Origin: Micropruina glycogenica
Lineage (GTDB): Bacteria; Actinomycetota; Actinomycetes; Propionibacteriales; Propionibacteriaceae
Assembly (NCBI RefSeq): GCF_039524395.1
Contig: NZ_BAAAGO010000033.1
Direction: 5' to 3' (one strand)
Length of the DNA: 64,000 bases
How positions within the stretch are numbered: position 1 is the first letter of the stretch; every line of letters starts with the position of its first letter. The notes below the pieces were generated by a model. That model ran no database searches and had not been told where the DNA came from. It saw nothing but the letters and a program-made list of their open reading frames with translations. The translations under genes were made by a program, and so were the position numbers. Shown in pieces: positions 43,735 through 53,095 of the stretch.

Positions 43735-44106
43735 ATGAGCATGGAGAAACCTGAGATCGACTTTCCCGGCGAAGCGCCCGACGACATGGTGATCGACGAC
43801 ATCGTGGTGGGCACGGGCGACGAGGCCAAAGCCGGCGACACCGTCATCGTGCACTACGTGGGCGTGGCGCATTCGAGCGGCGAAGAGTTCGACGCGTCGT
43901 ACAACCGGCAAGAGCCGCTGCGGTTCCGGCTGGGCATCGGTCAGGTGATCAGCGGCTGGGACCAGGGCGTGGTCGGCATGAAGGTTGGTGGACGGCGCCA
44001 ACTCACCATTCCGCCGCACCTGGGCTACGGCGACCGCGGGGCCGGCGGCGTGATCAAGCCAGGCGAAACGCTGATCTTCGTGGTCGACCTGCTCGGCGTG
44101 CGCTGA
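43735..44106 (+). CDS. FKBP-type peptidyl-prolyl cis-trans isomerase
   Basis: A 123-residue single-domain FKBP. The frame is open upstream, through the repeat array, but the ATG at 43735 (MSMEKPEIDFPG) with AAAGG ten bases before it gives the normal actinobacterial FKBP. The active-site elements VHYVGVAHSSGEEFDASY, QVISGWDQGVVGMKVGG and IPPHLGYGDRG are intact. No signal peptide, so it is a cytoplasmic folding helper. It is convergent with the decarboxylase gene, 24 bp away. Confidence 0.94.
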   Translation: MSMEKPEIDFPGEAPDDMVIDDIVVGTGDEAKAGDTVIVHYVGVAHSSGEEFDASYNRQEPLRFRLGIGQVISGWDQGVVGMKVGGRRQLTIPPHLGYGDRGAGGVIKPGETLIFVVDLLGVR

Positions 44107-44130
44107 TCGATGCCGGGGTTGGTTGGGTGA

Positions 44131-45534
44131 TCAGGACGCCAACCGCTGCAGTAGCGCCCAGCCGTCACGCACGTCGGCCATCCGCGTGGTGCGGGCACCG
44201 ATCGAGAACCGCAGCACGACGCGGCCATCGAGCACGGTGCGGGTGAACAGCACCTGGCCGGTCGCGTTCGCTGCCGATATCAGGGCGGCAGTCGCCTCGT
44301 CGCCGTCGCGCAGCGCCAGGCACAGCAGGTTGAGTGGGTGCGGTGCCAACACCTCGAACCTGTCATCGTCAGCCACCCACTCGGCCAACTGCTGCGTCCA
44401 CGCCACGTGGTCGCGAATCATCGCCTGCGCCGGCGCCACCCCGTCGGTGCGCAGGGTGAACCACAACTTCAGCGCTCTGAACCGCCTGCCCAGCGGCACC
44501 TGCCAGTCGCGGTAGTCGATGACTGCACCGGCTTCGGCGGCGGCCGTGCGCAGGTACTCGGGCAGAATGCTCAGGGCACCGAGCAGGCTGATCCGGTCGG
44601 CGGTGTAGAACAGGTTGCAGTCGAAGGTGATGCCCATCCACTTGTGCGGGTTGGTGCCGTAGCTGTCGGCGAGTTCGACGCCCTCGTTCAGCCAGCGCAG
44701 CTCGGGGCACAGGGTGGCGATGCCGGCCATCGCCGCGTCGACGTGCAGCCACACGCCCTCGGCCCGAGCCACCTCGGCGACCGCCCGCACGGGGTCGATC
44801 GCCAGCGAGTTGGTGGTGCCGACGGTGGCGCACACCCAGAACGGCACCAGGCCGGCGGCCCGGTCGGCGGCGATGAGGTCGGCGAGCGCGTCCGGCCGCA
44901 TGGCGAAGTTCTCGTCGTGCGGCACCACCCGCAAGTGGTCGGTACCGATGCCGGCGATGCGCAGGCCCTTCTCGACCGACGAATGCGCTTGTGACGTTGC
45001 GTACGCGACCAGCCGGGTGGTGTCGGAGTCGATGTTCACCGCCCCTTCGGTCGCCCGCCACCGGGCAGCCAGAATCGAGGTCAGGGTGGCCTCGCTGGCC
45101 GAGCCCTGAATCACGCCCCCGCCGGCCTCGCTGGTGCTGCGAAAGGCGTCGGGCAGGCCCAGCAGGTCGATCATCCAGTCCATCATGCGGGTCTCGACCT
45201 CTGTGACGGCCGGGCTCGTGGCCCAACTCATGCCCTGCACACCCAGGCCGGCTGACACGAGTTCGGCCAGGATCGCCGGGTAGGTGGTGTTGGCCGGAAA
45301 CCAGGCGAAGAAGCCGGGGTGCTGCCAGTTGGTGAGGCCTGGCACCACCACCCTGTCGAGGTCGGCGAAGAGGGCCTCGAAGCCGTCCGGTTCGCCCGGG
45401 TGCTCGGGCAGCAGGGCGGCGATCTCGCCCGGCGCCACTGTGGACTCGACGGGCAGCGACTCGACCCGGCTGTGGTAGTCGATGATCCACTCGATGAGCC
45501 GATGACCGTGAGCTCGAAACTCGTCCGCCTGCAC
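44131..45534 (-). CDS. PLP-dependent group II decarboxylase (aromatic-L-amino-acid decarboxylase-like)
   Basis: A 467-residue fold-type I PLP enzyme. Landmarks are NWQHPGFFAWFPANTTYPAIL, GVIQGSASEATLTSILAAR, HVDAAMAG and the Schiff-base lysine in SYGTNPHKWMGI. These place it with aromatic amino acid / tyrosine / tryptophan decarboxylases rather than glutamate decarboxylases; the exact amine made cannot be read. Transcribed alone, with no transporter next to it. Confidence 0.91.
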   Translation of the reverse strand: MQADEFRAHGHRLIEWIIDYHSRVESLPVESTVAPGEIAALLPEHPGEPDGFEALFADLDRVVVPGLTNWQHPGFFAWFPANTTYPAILAELVSAGLGVQGMSWATSPAVTEVETRMMDWMIDLLGLPDAFRSTSEAGGGVIQGSASEATLTSILAARWRATEGAVNIDSDTTRLVAYATSQAHSSVEKGLRIAGIGTDHLRVVPHDENFAMRPDALADLIAADRAAGLVPFWVCATVGTTNSLAIDPVRAVAEVARAEGVWLHVDAAMAGIATLCPELRWLNEGVELADSYGTNPHKWMGITFDCNLFYTADRISLLGALSILPEYLRTAAAEAGAVIDYRDWQVPLGRRFRALKLWFTLRTDGVAPAQAMIRDHVAWTQQLAEWVADDDRFEVLAPHPLNLLCLALRDGDEATAALISAANATGQVLFTRTVLDGRVVLRFSIGARTTRMADVRDGWALLQRLAS

Positions 45535-45708
45535 CTGCCCAACCTAGTGGTGTTTCTCCTCGATGGCTGACCGTTTCGCGGCACCTGAGCACGCACCTCG
45601 CGGGGTCTCCCCGGTCGAGATACGACCCGGTATCCCTGCATCGTCGCCTTGCGAAGCACGAACTCAACCACCAAACGGCTAGCCACTACAGAGACACTCC
45701 ACTGGCGA

Positions 45709-45714
45709 TAACGT
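45709..45714 (+). promoter_or_regulatory. TAACGT -10 box before ybaK (leaderless type)
   Basis: TAACGT ends six bases before the GTG start at 45721. There is no Shine-Dalgarno sequence, supporting a leaderless message. Confidence 0.5.
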
Positions 45715-45720
45715 GGCCGG

Positions 45721-46218
45721 GTGGCAGGCAAACCGGCGGGTGGCGGCACTCCCGCGACCGACGCGCTGACCGCCGCCGGCGTCCCTTTCACCCTGCACCC
45801 CTACACCCACCACGACGACAGTCGCGACTACGGCGCTGAAGCCGCTCGCGAGCTCGGTGTGGACGAACTGCAGATCTTCAAGACTCTGGTGGTCGACGTC
45901 GGGATCGGACGATCCCCGCTCGCGGTCGGCATCGTGCCGGTCGCGGCGCAGCTCGACCTGAAGGCGTTCGCCACCGCGGTGGGGGCCAAGAAGGCGACGA
46001 TGGCAAAGCCGGCCGACGCGGCCCGCAGTTCGGGCTACGTGGTCGGCGGCATCTCGCCGATCGCTCAGAAGGCTCCGCTGCCCACCGTGCTCGACGAGAC
46101 CGCCCAACTGTTCGACACCGTCTTCGTCTCTGCCGGACGGCGTGGGCTGCAGGTGGAGCTCGCCCCGGCCGACCTGCTGGCGATCACCGGAGCAACCTGG
46201 GGCGACATCGCCCGCTGA
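45721..46218 (+). CDS. ybaK: YbaK/EbsC-family Cys-tRNA(Pro) deacylase
   Basis: A 165-residue trans-editing protein expected to hydrolyse Cys-tRNA-Pro made by ProRS. DELQIFKTLVVD, the catalytic Lys in that segment, VGAKKATMAKP and GGISPIAQKAPLPTVLDET are the family's conserved blocks. The GTG start fits with the -10 box at 45709. Length is standard. Confidence 0.93.
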   Translation: MAGKPAGGGTPATDALTAAGVPFTLHPYTHHDDSRDYGAEAARELGVDELQIFKTLVVDVGIGRSPLAVGIVPVAAQLDLKAFATAVGAKKATMAKPADAARSSGYVVGGISPIAQKAPLPTVLDETAQLFDTVFVSAGRRGLQVELAPADLLAITGATWGDIAR

Positions 46219-46270
46219 GGCCGAGGGAGCGCTCTGGGCTCGACGACCTCGGGGTCTGGCGCCGCCAACC

Positions 46271-46297
46271 GAGATCCCGGCGTCCGCCGGGACGACA
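46271..46297. repeat. VIPADAGIS-type palindrome after ybaK
   Basis: GAGATCCCGGCG-TCC-GCCGGGACGAC, 53 bp after the ybaK stop; the only recognisable feature of the 228-bp gap besides the next gene's promoter box TACAGT (46421-46426). Confidence 0.85.
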
Positions 46298-46452
46298 GAA
46301 ATCGCGCGTTCGAACCGAACGCAGCCCTGACGGATAGCGCCCCCGTTGTCGGCCTCAGGGCTCTCCCCCATTGCCGCCCCAACATGTCGGCGGCGCCTCG
46401 TTGGCCGCGCGCGCCGGGCATACAGTGAGGCAACTTCGCGGAAGGCATGACG

Positions 46453-47274
46453 ATGACGCTCCCCAACAAGCCCGCCGACCAGGCCCAACCCGAGTTTCCG
46501 CTCTACGACCCGACGGCTCACGCTGACGCCGACATCGACAACCCGCCACCAGAACTCGCGACGGCGCTCACGCCCCCCGCACCCGTACCACCGGCCCAGC
46601 GAGGGGTGTCGCGGCGCAGAATGCTATGGCTGGGCGCCGCTGGTATCGCCGCCGTGGGCGTGGCCATGGCCGGCAACAACGCCTTCGGCCCGCGCCGAGG
46701 GGGTACGTTCACGATTCCGGCGTCCGCCAAGGTGCTCGTGATCACCACCGAGAGCGGCGACGTGCAACTGCGCGCGGCCGTGGGCACGCCGGTGGGCGAG
46801 TGGTCCGACAAGCTCGCGCCGGGCGCCCAGACGCCCACCGTCATCATGGACGGTGACACCGCCCGCATCTCGGGCGATGGCCGCACCGACCTCACACTCG
46901 GCGTGGCGCAGGGCGTCGAGGTGCGGGTCGAGACCCGCAGCGGCGACGTCACCGGCAGCGACCTCACCGCAGCCGGGGTGACTGTTCAGACCGCCAGTGG
47001 TGACGTGCAGTTGAGGCTCAGCAGCGCCGGCGGGCAGGTGACGGTCAGCACCGCGTCCGGCGATGTGCAGGTGCGGCTGAGTGGTGCCCCCGAGGGCGTC
47101 ACGGTCAGCACGGCGTCCGGCGACGTGAGCATCACGCTGCCGCAACCGACCGGCGGTGACGGCTACCTGGTGACCACGCAGACCGCCTCGGGCGACGTGG
47201 ACGCCATCGCCTCCGACGGCCGTCGTCCGGTGACGGTGACCACTGCCAGTGGCGACATCAGCGTGCAGTACTGA
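46453..47274 (+). CDS. DUF4097-type beta-repeat surface protein
   Basis: A 273-residue protein from the ATG at 46453, which has GGAAGG seven bases upstream; an ATG two codons earlier is possible. A Pro-rich head (residues 1-50) leads to SRRRMLWLGAAG and a hydrophobic helix (57-73), which may be a membrane anchor or a Tat-like signal. The remainder is a beta-helix-like region in which SGDV/SGDI recurs seven times, mostly as TASGDV, typical of the DUF4097 putative adhesin domain. Function is unknown; relatives are often found with envelope stress regulators. Confidence 0.85.
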   Translation: MTLPNKPADQAQPEFPLYDPTAHADADIDNPPPELATALTPPAPVPPAQRGVSRRRMLWLGAAGIAAVGVAMAGNNAFGPRRGGTFTIPASAKVLVITTESGDVQLRAAVGTPVGEWSDKLAPGAQTPTVIMDGDTARISGDGRTDLTLGVAQGVEVRVETRSGDVTGSDLTAAGVTVQTASGDVQLRLSSAGGQVTVSTASGDVQVRLSGAPEGVTVSTASGDVSITLPQPTGGDGYLVTTQTASGDVDAIASDGRRPVTVTTASGDISVQY

Positions 47275-47292
47275 GCGTTCCCGACAGGCGGA

Positions 47293-48450
47293 TCAGCCCA
47301 CGTAGCGCACCAGTCGATCGAGCCCCTCGTTGAGCTCGTCGGCGGTGCCGCAGAACGACAACCGCATGAACCTGCGCCCCTGCACCGGGTCGAAGTCGAT
47401 GCCCGGAGTGAGCGCCACGCCCGTTTCGGCGAGCACCTGCGCGCACCACGCCTGCGAGTCGTCGGTCAGGTGCCCGATGTCGCACCAGGCGTAGAAGGCG
47501 CCGTCGGGCGGGGCGAAGCTGGTGATGCCCAGCTCGGGCAGCCGGGCCAGCAGCAGGTCGCGGTTGGCCGCGTAGCGGCGCACGTGCCCGTCCAACTCGG
47601 CGCGTGCGTCCGGCCCGAAGGCAGCCACGCCGGCCGCCTGCGAGATCGCCGGAGCGCAGATGGCCAGGTTGCCCTGCAGCAACTCGACCGGTCTGCGCAA
47701 GGCGTCCGGCACGAGCAGCCAGCCGACCCGCCAGCCCGTCATCGACTGGTACTTGCTCAGCGACCCCACCACCACCGACTCGCGGCCGAACTGCCAGGCG
47801 CTGTCGGTGGGCCGGTCGAAGCTGATGCCGTGGTAGATCTCGTCACTGATCAGCAGCACATCGTTGGCCTCACACCACGCGCTGATCGCCGCGAGCTCGG
47901 AACGTTCGATGATCGTTCCGGTCGGGTTGGCCGGGCTGGCGATGACCAAACCCGACGGCTTCTCGGGTAGGCCCTCCAGCATCGCCACGGTCGGCTGGTA
48001 GCGCACCTCGGGCCCGCAGTCGAGTTCGAGCAGCCGGCAGCCGAGGCTGACGATGTCGTTGCGATAGGCCGGGTACCCCGGACGGGTGATCGCCACCAGG
48101 TCGCCGGCATCGAACGCCGCCAGCAGGGTGAGCAGAAAACCCCCGGACGATCCCGTCGTCACGATCACCTGATCGGGGTCGACCTCGATCCGGTACTGAT
48201 CGGCGTAGTGACCGGCGATCGCCGTGCGCAGGGCCAGTGTGCCGACGGCCTCGGTGTAGCCGAGCGTGTCGGTGTTCAGGGCGTCGGCCGCGGCGCTCAG
48301 CACCACCTGCGTTGCCGGAGTCGACGGCTGCCCCACGCAGAGCAGTACGACGTCGTCGTGGGTGCGGCGACGCTGGGCGACGGCCTTGAGCACCTCCATC
48401 ACATGAAAGGGCTCCACCCCGCCGCGCCGTGACGCAGGCCTCGGGCTCAC
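47293..48450 (-). CDS. PLP-dependent aminotransferase, class I/II
   Basis: A 385-residue fold-type I aminotransferase. LGYTEAVGTLALRTAIAGHY, TGSSGGFLLTLLAAFD, ASPANPTGTII, ISDEIYHGI and the lysine motif SLSKYQSMTGWRVGWLL are clear, with the substrate Arg likely in FMRLSFC. The preferred amino acid cannot be assigned. The GTG start at 48450 overlaps the YihY stop (GTGA), so it is translationally coupled to a membrane protein with no evident metabolic link. Confidence 0.9.
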   Translation of the reverse strand: MSPRPASRRGGVEPFHVMEVLKAVAQRRRTHDDVVLLCVGQPSTPATQVVLSAAADALNTDTLGYTEAVGTLALRTAIAGHYADQYRIEVDPDQVIVTTGSSGGFLLTLLAAFDAGDLVAITRPGYPAYRNDIVSLGCRLLELDCGPEVRYQPTVAMLEGLPEKPSGLVIASPANPTGTIIERSELAAISAWCEANDVLLISDEIYHGISFDRPTDSAWQFGRESVVVGSLSKYQSMTGWRVGWLLVPDALRRPVELLQGNLAICAPAISQAAGVAAFGPDARAELDGHVRRYAANRDLLLARLPELGITSFAPPDGAFYAWCDIGHLTDDSQAWCAQVLAETGVALTPGIDFDPVQGRRFMRLSFCGTADELNEGLDRLVRYVG

Positions 48451-49547
48451 TTCTTGCGCACCGCCCGCGAGAACCAGCCCACGACGGCGGCCACCACGGC
48501 GCCGATGCCAACACCGGTCGCGGCACCGATCACGTAACCCGTACCCATGCCCACTTTCATCGCCTTCTGCGCAACGGCCTCGCGCACCATCGGCACCGGC
48601 GGTTCGGCGAACTCCGCCGGTGCGTCGACCACGTCGGCGGCCAGCGGCGAGCGCACCACGGGCCCGGCCTGCGCGGTGGCCATCCAGGCCGCGAGGTACA
48701 GAATCAACGTGGCGAAGATGTTGAAGAACAGCATCAGCACGATGATCGGGCCGAAGATCGACGCGGCCGCGTTGCCCGAGAAGGTGCCCCAGATCAGGGT
48801 GGCGCCGTACTGCAGCACCGCAAGGCCGACAGAGCCCAGCGCTGATCCGATCAACCAGTGTCGCGTCGGTATGCGCCGCGGCGCCGCCGCCGCGTACAGA
48901 AAGGCGAACAGCCCGAATCCCACCGCCAGCGACACCGGCACCGGTGCGGCGTACACGGCTGCCCTGGCCAGGTAGCTGTCGGCGACGCCCAGCCAGCCCA
49001 GAATCAGCTCAGAGAAGGTGGTGGCCACCGAGGCCAGCGCGAACATCAGCAGCACGCTCACCAGCACCACCAGCAGGGTGCCCAGGTTGAGCAACGTCTC
49101 GGCGGCGATGTTGCCCTTCTTCTCAGGGTCACCGAGGTCGGCCCGCATCTGGGCGCGAATGGCGCTCTTCAGATTCGCCATCCACGAGGCGCCCGACCAG
49201 GCGAAGATGCCCAGCGAGATCACCGTGGTGGTGGCCCAACTGCTGAGCGCCCGCTCCATCACCGCGACCAACTGGTTGCCGATCGGATTGTTCTGAAACT
49301 GGTCGGTGATGAGCTGCCTGATCCAGTCGAGCAGGTCGGGTCGAAAGACGGTCAGCACCATGCCCAGCATCGAGAACGCGAACAGCAGAACCGGCACCAG
49401 CGACAGCACCGAGAAATAGGTCACTGCGGCCGCGAACTGATTGCCCAACCGCGCGGTGAACCGCTCCTGCATGCGCAGCAGGTGGGCGATCCACGGTTTG
49501 GCCTTGAGGTTCTCGATCCACTGCGGCACCGGGCGTCCCTTCGTCAA
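48447..49547 (-). CDS. YihY/BrkB-family inner-membrane protein
   Basis: A 366-residue polytopic protein with about six membrane segments: YFSVLSLVPVLLFAFSMLGMVL, TTTVISLGIFAWSGASWMAN, TLLVVLVSVLLMFALASVA, ARAAVYAAPVPVSLAVGFGLFAFLYAA, WLIGSALGSVGLAVLQYGATL, FGPIIVLMLFFNIFATLILYLAAW (parts). The N-terminal ARLGNQFAAAVTYFSVLSLVP is the family signature. Function is unknown; it was once mistaken for RNase BN. The start is a TTG at 49547. A glycine-rich C-terminal helix may anchor it further. Confidence 0.88.
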   Translation of the reverse strand: MTKGRPVPQWIENLKAKPWIAHLLRMQERFTARLGNQFAAAVTYFSVLSLVPVLLFAFSMLGMVLTVFRPDLLDWIRQLITDQFQNNPIGNQLVAVMERALSSWATTTVISLGIFAWSGASWMANLKSAIRAQMRADLGDPEKKGNIAAETLLNLGTLLVVLVSVLLMFALASVATTFSELILGWLGVADSYLARAAVYAAPVPVSLAVGFGLFAFLYAAAAPRRIPTRHWLIGSALGSVGLAVLQYGATLIWGTFSGNAAASIFGPIIVLMLFFNIFATLILYLAAWMATAQAGPVVRSPLAADVVDAPAEFAEPPVPMVREAVAQKAMKVGMGTGYVIGAATGVGIGAVVAAVVGWFSRAVRKK

Positions 49548-50013
49548 ATGGGCCCGATCAGCCTAGCCGGACGCCGAGGGGGCGGCGCACACCGTTCTGG
49601 GCGGGTCTGCACGGTTTGTGCGGTGAGCACGCGACTGCCGCACTGGCGGCCCCGCCGCCGTCAGCCCGTGACCCTGATCGCGCGATCACTTGCCCGGCGG
49701 TGCTGAACCGGATCGCGACTTCCGTCGGGGGCCCATGCTCGAACCGCCTGAGCCCACGCCGCCAAGACATTGTGAATCTGACCCCCGTCTGGGGTGGTCC
49801 ATTTCACACCATCGTGTCGGTAACGGTTGGGGTGGTGGGACCTTGGCGGCCAGCATGCGCACGCGCTCGAGCGCCGAATGGCGCTACCCGGGGGTTTCAA
49901 CAAGCTCGATCAGCGGTGAGCTACGCGGCCGTACCCGAGGTCTCGACACGCTCGACCCACGGCTGAGCTACTCGACGCAGCTCAGGTCTCGGCGAGCTCG
50001 ACCAGCGGCTGAG
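49548..50013. other. 466-bp gap between yihY and gcvP
   Basis: No recognisable gene. About 49770-49850 (GACCCCCGTCTGGGGTGG, then TTTCACACCATCGTG) has a base composition and dyads unlike its surroundings and may be a remnant of a mobile element end; this is weak. From 49892 to 50007 there are three GTCTCGAC-type repeats spaced by CTGAGCTACTCG, running up to the gcvP stop. Confidence 0.55.
49892..50007. repeat. three GTCTCGAC-type repeats after gcvP
   Basis: Copies at 49892-49916, 49939-49962 and 49985-50007, same orientation, with the spacer GCTGAGCTACTCG repeated. Their end abuts the stop codon of the leftward gcvP. Confidence 0.8.
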
Positions 50014-52866
50014 CTACTCGGCGTAGCTGTCGATGGGCGGGCACGAGCACACCAGGTTGCGGTCGCCGTACACGCCGTCGATGCGTGCGCTGGCCGGCCA
50101 GTACTTGTTGTTCGCCCCCGTGCCGATGCTGCCCAACACCAGCCCGCCCGGGTAGACGGCCAGCCGGCGCGGGTACGGGTGCGGCCAATGGTCGGCGACC
50201 AGCCGGTTCTGGGTGTGCGGTGCGTTGTGCAACGGATTGTCGTCGGCCGGCCACTGCCCCGCCGCCACCGCGTCGGCCTCGGCCCGAATGGCGATCATGG
50301 CGTCGCAGAACCGGTCTAGCTCGGTCGCCGATTCTGACTCGGTGGGTTCGATCATCAACGTGCCCGAGACCGGAAAGCTCATCGTTGGCGCGTGAAACCC
50401 GTAGTCGATCAGGCGTTTGGCCACGTCGTCGACAGTCACCCCGGTGGCCTTGGTGAGCGGCCGCAAGTCGGCGATGCACTCATGGGCCACCAGTCCGTCG
50501 GCGCCGGTGTACAGAATCGGAAAGGCGCCACCGATGCGTTTGGCGACGTAGTTGGCGGCCAGCACCGCCGCCTGCCCCGACTCGCGCAGCCCGTCGGGCC
50601 CCAGCATGGCGATGAAGGCGTGGCTGATCGGCAACACGCCGGCCGACCCGAAGGGGGCGGCGCTCACCGGGCCGTACGACGTGACAGGCCCCGCCTCGGC
50701 CAGCAACGGATGATTGGGCAGGTACGGGGCCAAGTGCTCGCGCACCGCCACCGGACCCACGCCGGGCCCACCGCCGCCGTGCGGAATGGCGAACGTCTTG
50801 TGCAGGTTGAGGTGGCTCACGTCGGCACCGAAGCGGCCTGGCTGGGCCAGCCCCAACAGCGCGTTGAGGTTCGCGCCGTCGACGTACACCTGGCCGCCGG
50901 CGTCGTGCACCAAGGCGCACAGTTGCCTGATGGTGTCTTCGTACACGCCGTGGGTGGACGGGTAGGTGACCATGATCGCGGCCAGTGTGTCGCGGTTGGC
51001 GTCGATCTTGGCGCGCAGGTCGTCCAGATCGACCGAACCGTCGTCGGCGGTCTTCACCACCACCACCTTCATGCCGGCCATCACCGCCGACGCGGCATTG
51101 GTGCCGTGCGCCGAGGCGGGAATCAGGCAGACCGTGCGCTGGTCGTCACCGTTGGCGAGGTGGTAGCTGCGAATGGCCATCAGGCCCGCGAACTCGCCCT
51201 GGCTACCGGCGTTGGGCTGCACCGACACCCGGTCGTAGCCGGTGACGGCGGCCAGCGCGGCGCACAGCCGATCGATCATCACCAGGTAGCCCTGCGCGTC
51301 GGCCACCGGCGCGAACGGGTGCAGGTTGGCGAAGCCGGGCAGGCTGATCGCCTCCATCGACGTGGTGGGGTTCAGCTTCATGGTGCACGACCCGAGCGGA
51401 ATCATGCCGCGGTCGAGGGCGAAATCGCGGTCGGACAGTGCCCGCAGGTAGCGCAGCATCTCGGTTTCGCTGTGCCGGCTGTTGAACACCGGGTGGGTCA
51501 GATAGTCGATCGCGCGGTCGTGGCCGGCCAGATCGCCCAGGGTCGCTTCGCACGGTGCGGCGACGCCGAACGCGGTGCAGACCGCCGCCAGATCGGCCTC
51601 GGTGGTGTCTTCGCCGACGCTGACGCCCACGTGGTCGGCGTCCACCAAGCGCAGGTGGACGCCGCCCTGGGCGGCGGCCTCGACCACGCCCTCGGCCCGG
51701 CCGGGCACGGCGAGAGTGAGGGTGTCGAAGAACGATTCCGACGCGAGCGGCGCGACAGGTGCCAGGGCCGCGGCGAGGCGTCGGGCCTTGTGGTGCACCT
51801 GTTCGGCGATGGTCCGCAGCCCGTGCGGGCCGTGGTAGACGGCGTAGAACGAGGCCGTCACGGCCAGCAGCACCTGCGCGGTGCAGATGTTCGACGTGGC
51901 CCGGTCGCGGCGAATGTGCTGCTCGCGGGTCTGCAGCGCCAGCCGTAGCGCGGGGGTGCCGTCGGCGTCGACCGAGAGGCCGACGAGGCGTCCGGGCAGC
52001 TGACGCTCCAGCCCTTCGCGCACCGCGATGTAGGCGGCGTGCGGGCCGCCGTAGAACAGCGGCACGCCGAAGCGCTGGGTGCTGCCCACCGCGATGTCGG
52101 CGCCCCACTCAGCGGGCGCGGTGATCATCGTGAGTGCCAGCAGATCGGCGGCCGCGATCACGGTGGCGTTGTTGTCGTGCGCGGTTGCGGCGATCGCCCG
52201 CAACTCATCAGCGCTGCGCAACGCCCCGTCGGCGCCCGGCACCTGCACCACGATCGCGAAGGCCTCGTGCGTCTGCAGCGCCTCGACCAGGTCACCGTCG
52301 ACCACCACCACGTCGACGCCGGTCGCCAAGGCACGGGTGCGCACCACCGCCAGGGTCTGCGGCAACACAGCCGCGTCGACCAGAAACACCGAGCCCTTGC
52401 GGATCACCCGGCGGGCCATCGCCATCGCCTCGGCCACCGCGGTGCCCTCGTCGAGCAGGCTTGCCCCCGACGTGGGCAGGCCGGTCAGATCGCTGATCAT
52501 GGTCTGAAAGTTGAGCAGGGCCTCGAGCCGGCCCTGGCTGATCTCGGGCTGGTACGGGGTGTAGGCGGTGTACCAGGCGGGGTTCTCGAGCACGTTGCGG
52601 CGAATCACGGGCGGAGTGATGGTGCCGTGGTAGCCGAGGCCGATCATCGCCCGGCGGGGACGGTTCATGGCCGCGTAGCCGGCGAGTTCGGCAGCGGCGG
52701 CCGCCTCGTCGAGCGCGGGTGGCAGGTCGAGTGCGTCCTGCAGCAGAATGTCGCCGGGCACGGCCGCCGCGGTGAGGGCGTCCAACGAGTCGAAACCGAC
52801 CGCCTCGAGCAGTTTCTCCCGGTCGTCGCCTACGGCACCGATGTGACGGTTCGTGAAAACTGCCAT
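50014..52866 (-). CDS. gcvP: glycine dehydrogenase (decarboxylating), P-protein
   Basis: A 950-residue PLP enzyme that decarboxylates glycine and passes the aminomethyl group to the lipoyl arm of GcvH. It is the fused type. The N-terminal half has FTNRHIGAVGDDREKLLEAVGF, GLGYHGTITPPVIRRNVLENPAWYTAYTPYQPEISQGRLEAL in part, and the C-terminal half carries the PLP lysine in NLHKTFAIPHGGGGPG and PLGSCTMKLNP. Full length. gcvH is about 2.8 kb upstream in the same direction; gcvT and lpd are not in the window. The Shine-Dalgarno is CAGGAGC. No glycine riboswitch was recognised in the 229-bp leader. Confidence 0.97.
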   Translation of the reverse strand: MAVFTNRHIGAVGDDREKLLEAVGFDSLDALTAAAVPGDILLQDALDLPPALDEAAAAAELAGYAAMNRPRRAMIGLGYHGTITPPVIRRNVLENPAWYTAYTPYQPEISQGRLEALLNFQTMISDLTGLPTSGASLLDEGTAVAEAMAMARRVIRKGSVFLVDAAVLPQTLAVVRTRALATGVDVVVVDGDLVEALQTHEAFAIVVQVPGADGALRSADELRAIAATAHDNNATVIAAADLLALTMITAPAEWGADIAVGSTQRFGVPLFYGGPHAAYIAVREGLERQLPGRLVGLSVDADGTPALRLALQTREQHIRRDRATSNICTAQVLLAVTASFYAVYHGPHGLRTIAEQVHHKARRLAAALAPVAPLASESFFDTLTLAVPGRAEGVVEAAAQGGVHLRLVDADHVGVSVGEDTTEADLAAVCTAFGVAAPCEATLGDLAGHDRAIDYLTHPVFNSRHSETEMLRYLRALSDRDFALDRGMIPLGSCTMKLNPTTSMEAISLPGFANLHPFAPVADAQGYLVMIDRLCAALAAVTGYDRVSVQPNAGSQGEFAGLMAIRSYHLANGDDQRTVCLIPASAHGTNAASAVMAGMKVVVVKTADDGSVDLDDLRAKIDANRDTLAAIMVTYPSTHGVYEDTIRQLCALVHDAGGQVYVDGANLNALLGLAQPGRFGADVSHLNLHKTFAIPHGGGGPGVGPVAVREHLAPYLPNHPLLAEAGPVTSYGPVSAAPFGSAGVLPISHAFIAMLGPDGLRESGQAAVLAANYVAKRIGGAFPILYTGADGLVAHECIADLRPLTKATGVTVDDVAKRLIDYGFHAPTMSFPVSGTLMIEPTESESATELDRFCDAMIAIRAEADAVAAGQWPADDNPLHNAPHTQNRLVADHWPHPYPRRLAVYPGGLVLGSIGTGANNKYWPASARIDGVYGDRNLVCSCPPIDSYAE

Positions 52867-52974
52867 GCGCGCTCCTGTAGTTGTGCCGGACGCCTCGTGA
52901 GCGTCTCACACAACCTATCTCAGCGTCGCTTCAGTCCCCCACATGCACGAGCCGGAGTGTGACCCCACGAGCAG

Positions 52975-53090
52975 GAGATCCCGGCGGCGTTCCTCCGATA
53001 ATCGAGGCGGGGCTGTACCGGAGATCCCGGCGTGCGCCGGGACGACGTCTACAAGCCTGTTCGCGATCCGGGCATTGGCCGTGACGACGA
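52975..53090. repeat. three VIPADAGIS-type palindromes upstream of gcvP
   Basis: A partial copy at 52975-52995, a good copy at 53021-53047 (GAGATCCCGGCG-TGC-GCCGGGACGACG) and a decayed one at 53063-53090, next to the MerR stop. They take up half of the 229-bp gap. Confidence 0.8.
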
Positions 53091-53095
53091 GAAAC

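Noticed and set aside
52867..53095. Glycine riboswitch before gcvP
   Set aside because: The leader is mostly palindromic repeats; no paired aptamer cores were recognised.
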